A stretch of 5,557 nucleotides of DNA. Origin: Pseudomonadota bacterium. Lineage in GTDB: Bacteria; Pseudomonadota; Alphaproteobacteria; Rhizobiales; Beijerinckiaceae. Below, piece after piece: positions 5,501 to 5,557 of the stretch. The position numbers and the translations under genes were made by a program. Location: NCBI GenBank assembly GCA_023386115.1, contig JAEWKL010000355.1, positions 1-5,557 of the forward strand, written 5' to 3'. Position 1 is the first letter of the stretch. Each line of letters begins with the position of its first letter. A model generated the notes under the pieces. It made no database searches. It was not told where the DNA came from and was given only the letters and a program-made list of their open reading frames with translations.

Positions 5501-5557
5501 CGCGAGGGCTCGGCCGCCGGAGGCGCCCCCGCCGCCCGGGCGAGCGAAAGGTTGATG

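Noticed and set aside
5546..5557. Possible ATG of a plus-strand gene at 5555-5557
   Set aside because: Only the start codon would be inside the window, and the upstream AAAGG is just 3 nt away, too little to support a gene.

Overview
The window is GC-rich DNA with the codon usage of an alphaproteobacterium. The protein styles (LIV-type ABC transporter parts, an FCD-class GntR regulator, very high G/C at third codon positions) suggest Rhizobiales, possibly Methylobacterium or a relative. That taxonomic call is an inference from sequence style, not a database match.

Layout. Positions 1-2920 hold a minus-strand gene run read right to left. First is an isocitrate lyase/PEP mutase superfamily lyase (2054-2920). 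Next, after 11 bp, comes an isochorismatase-family cysteine hydrolase (1344-2042). Then a branched-chain-amino-acid-type ABC transporter substrate-binding protein (92-1255), and last the first 19 codons of a LivH-type permease that runs off the left edge (1-57). Positions 2921-3290 are a divergent control region. It contains a perfect 22-bp palindrome (3015-3036) and a second copy of one half of it (3238-3250). Positions 3291-3983 encode a plus-strand GntR/FCD regulator. A hairpin at 4101-4122 separates it from a convergent minus-strand gene for a second, different periplasmic binding protein (4142-5368). The upstream region of that gene (5369-5557) carries a third version of the ACAGTTTG motif inside its own inverted repeat.

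How it fits together. The most economical reading is a small catabolic unit: the GntR protein senses a metabolite and represses both its own gene and the divergent operon, and the operon encodes uptake of a small organic acid or amide plus two enzymes, an amidase-like hydrolase and a C-C lyase. The lone second binding protein may belong to the same regulon through the shared motif. The real substrate cannot be read from the sequence. I see no CRISPR, mobile element, RNA gene or defence system here. The most interesting signal is the arrangement of operator-like repeats that overlap TTGACA -35 elements on both sides of the divergent promoter.
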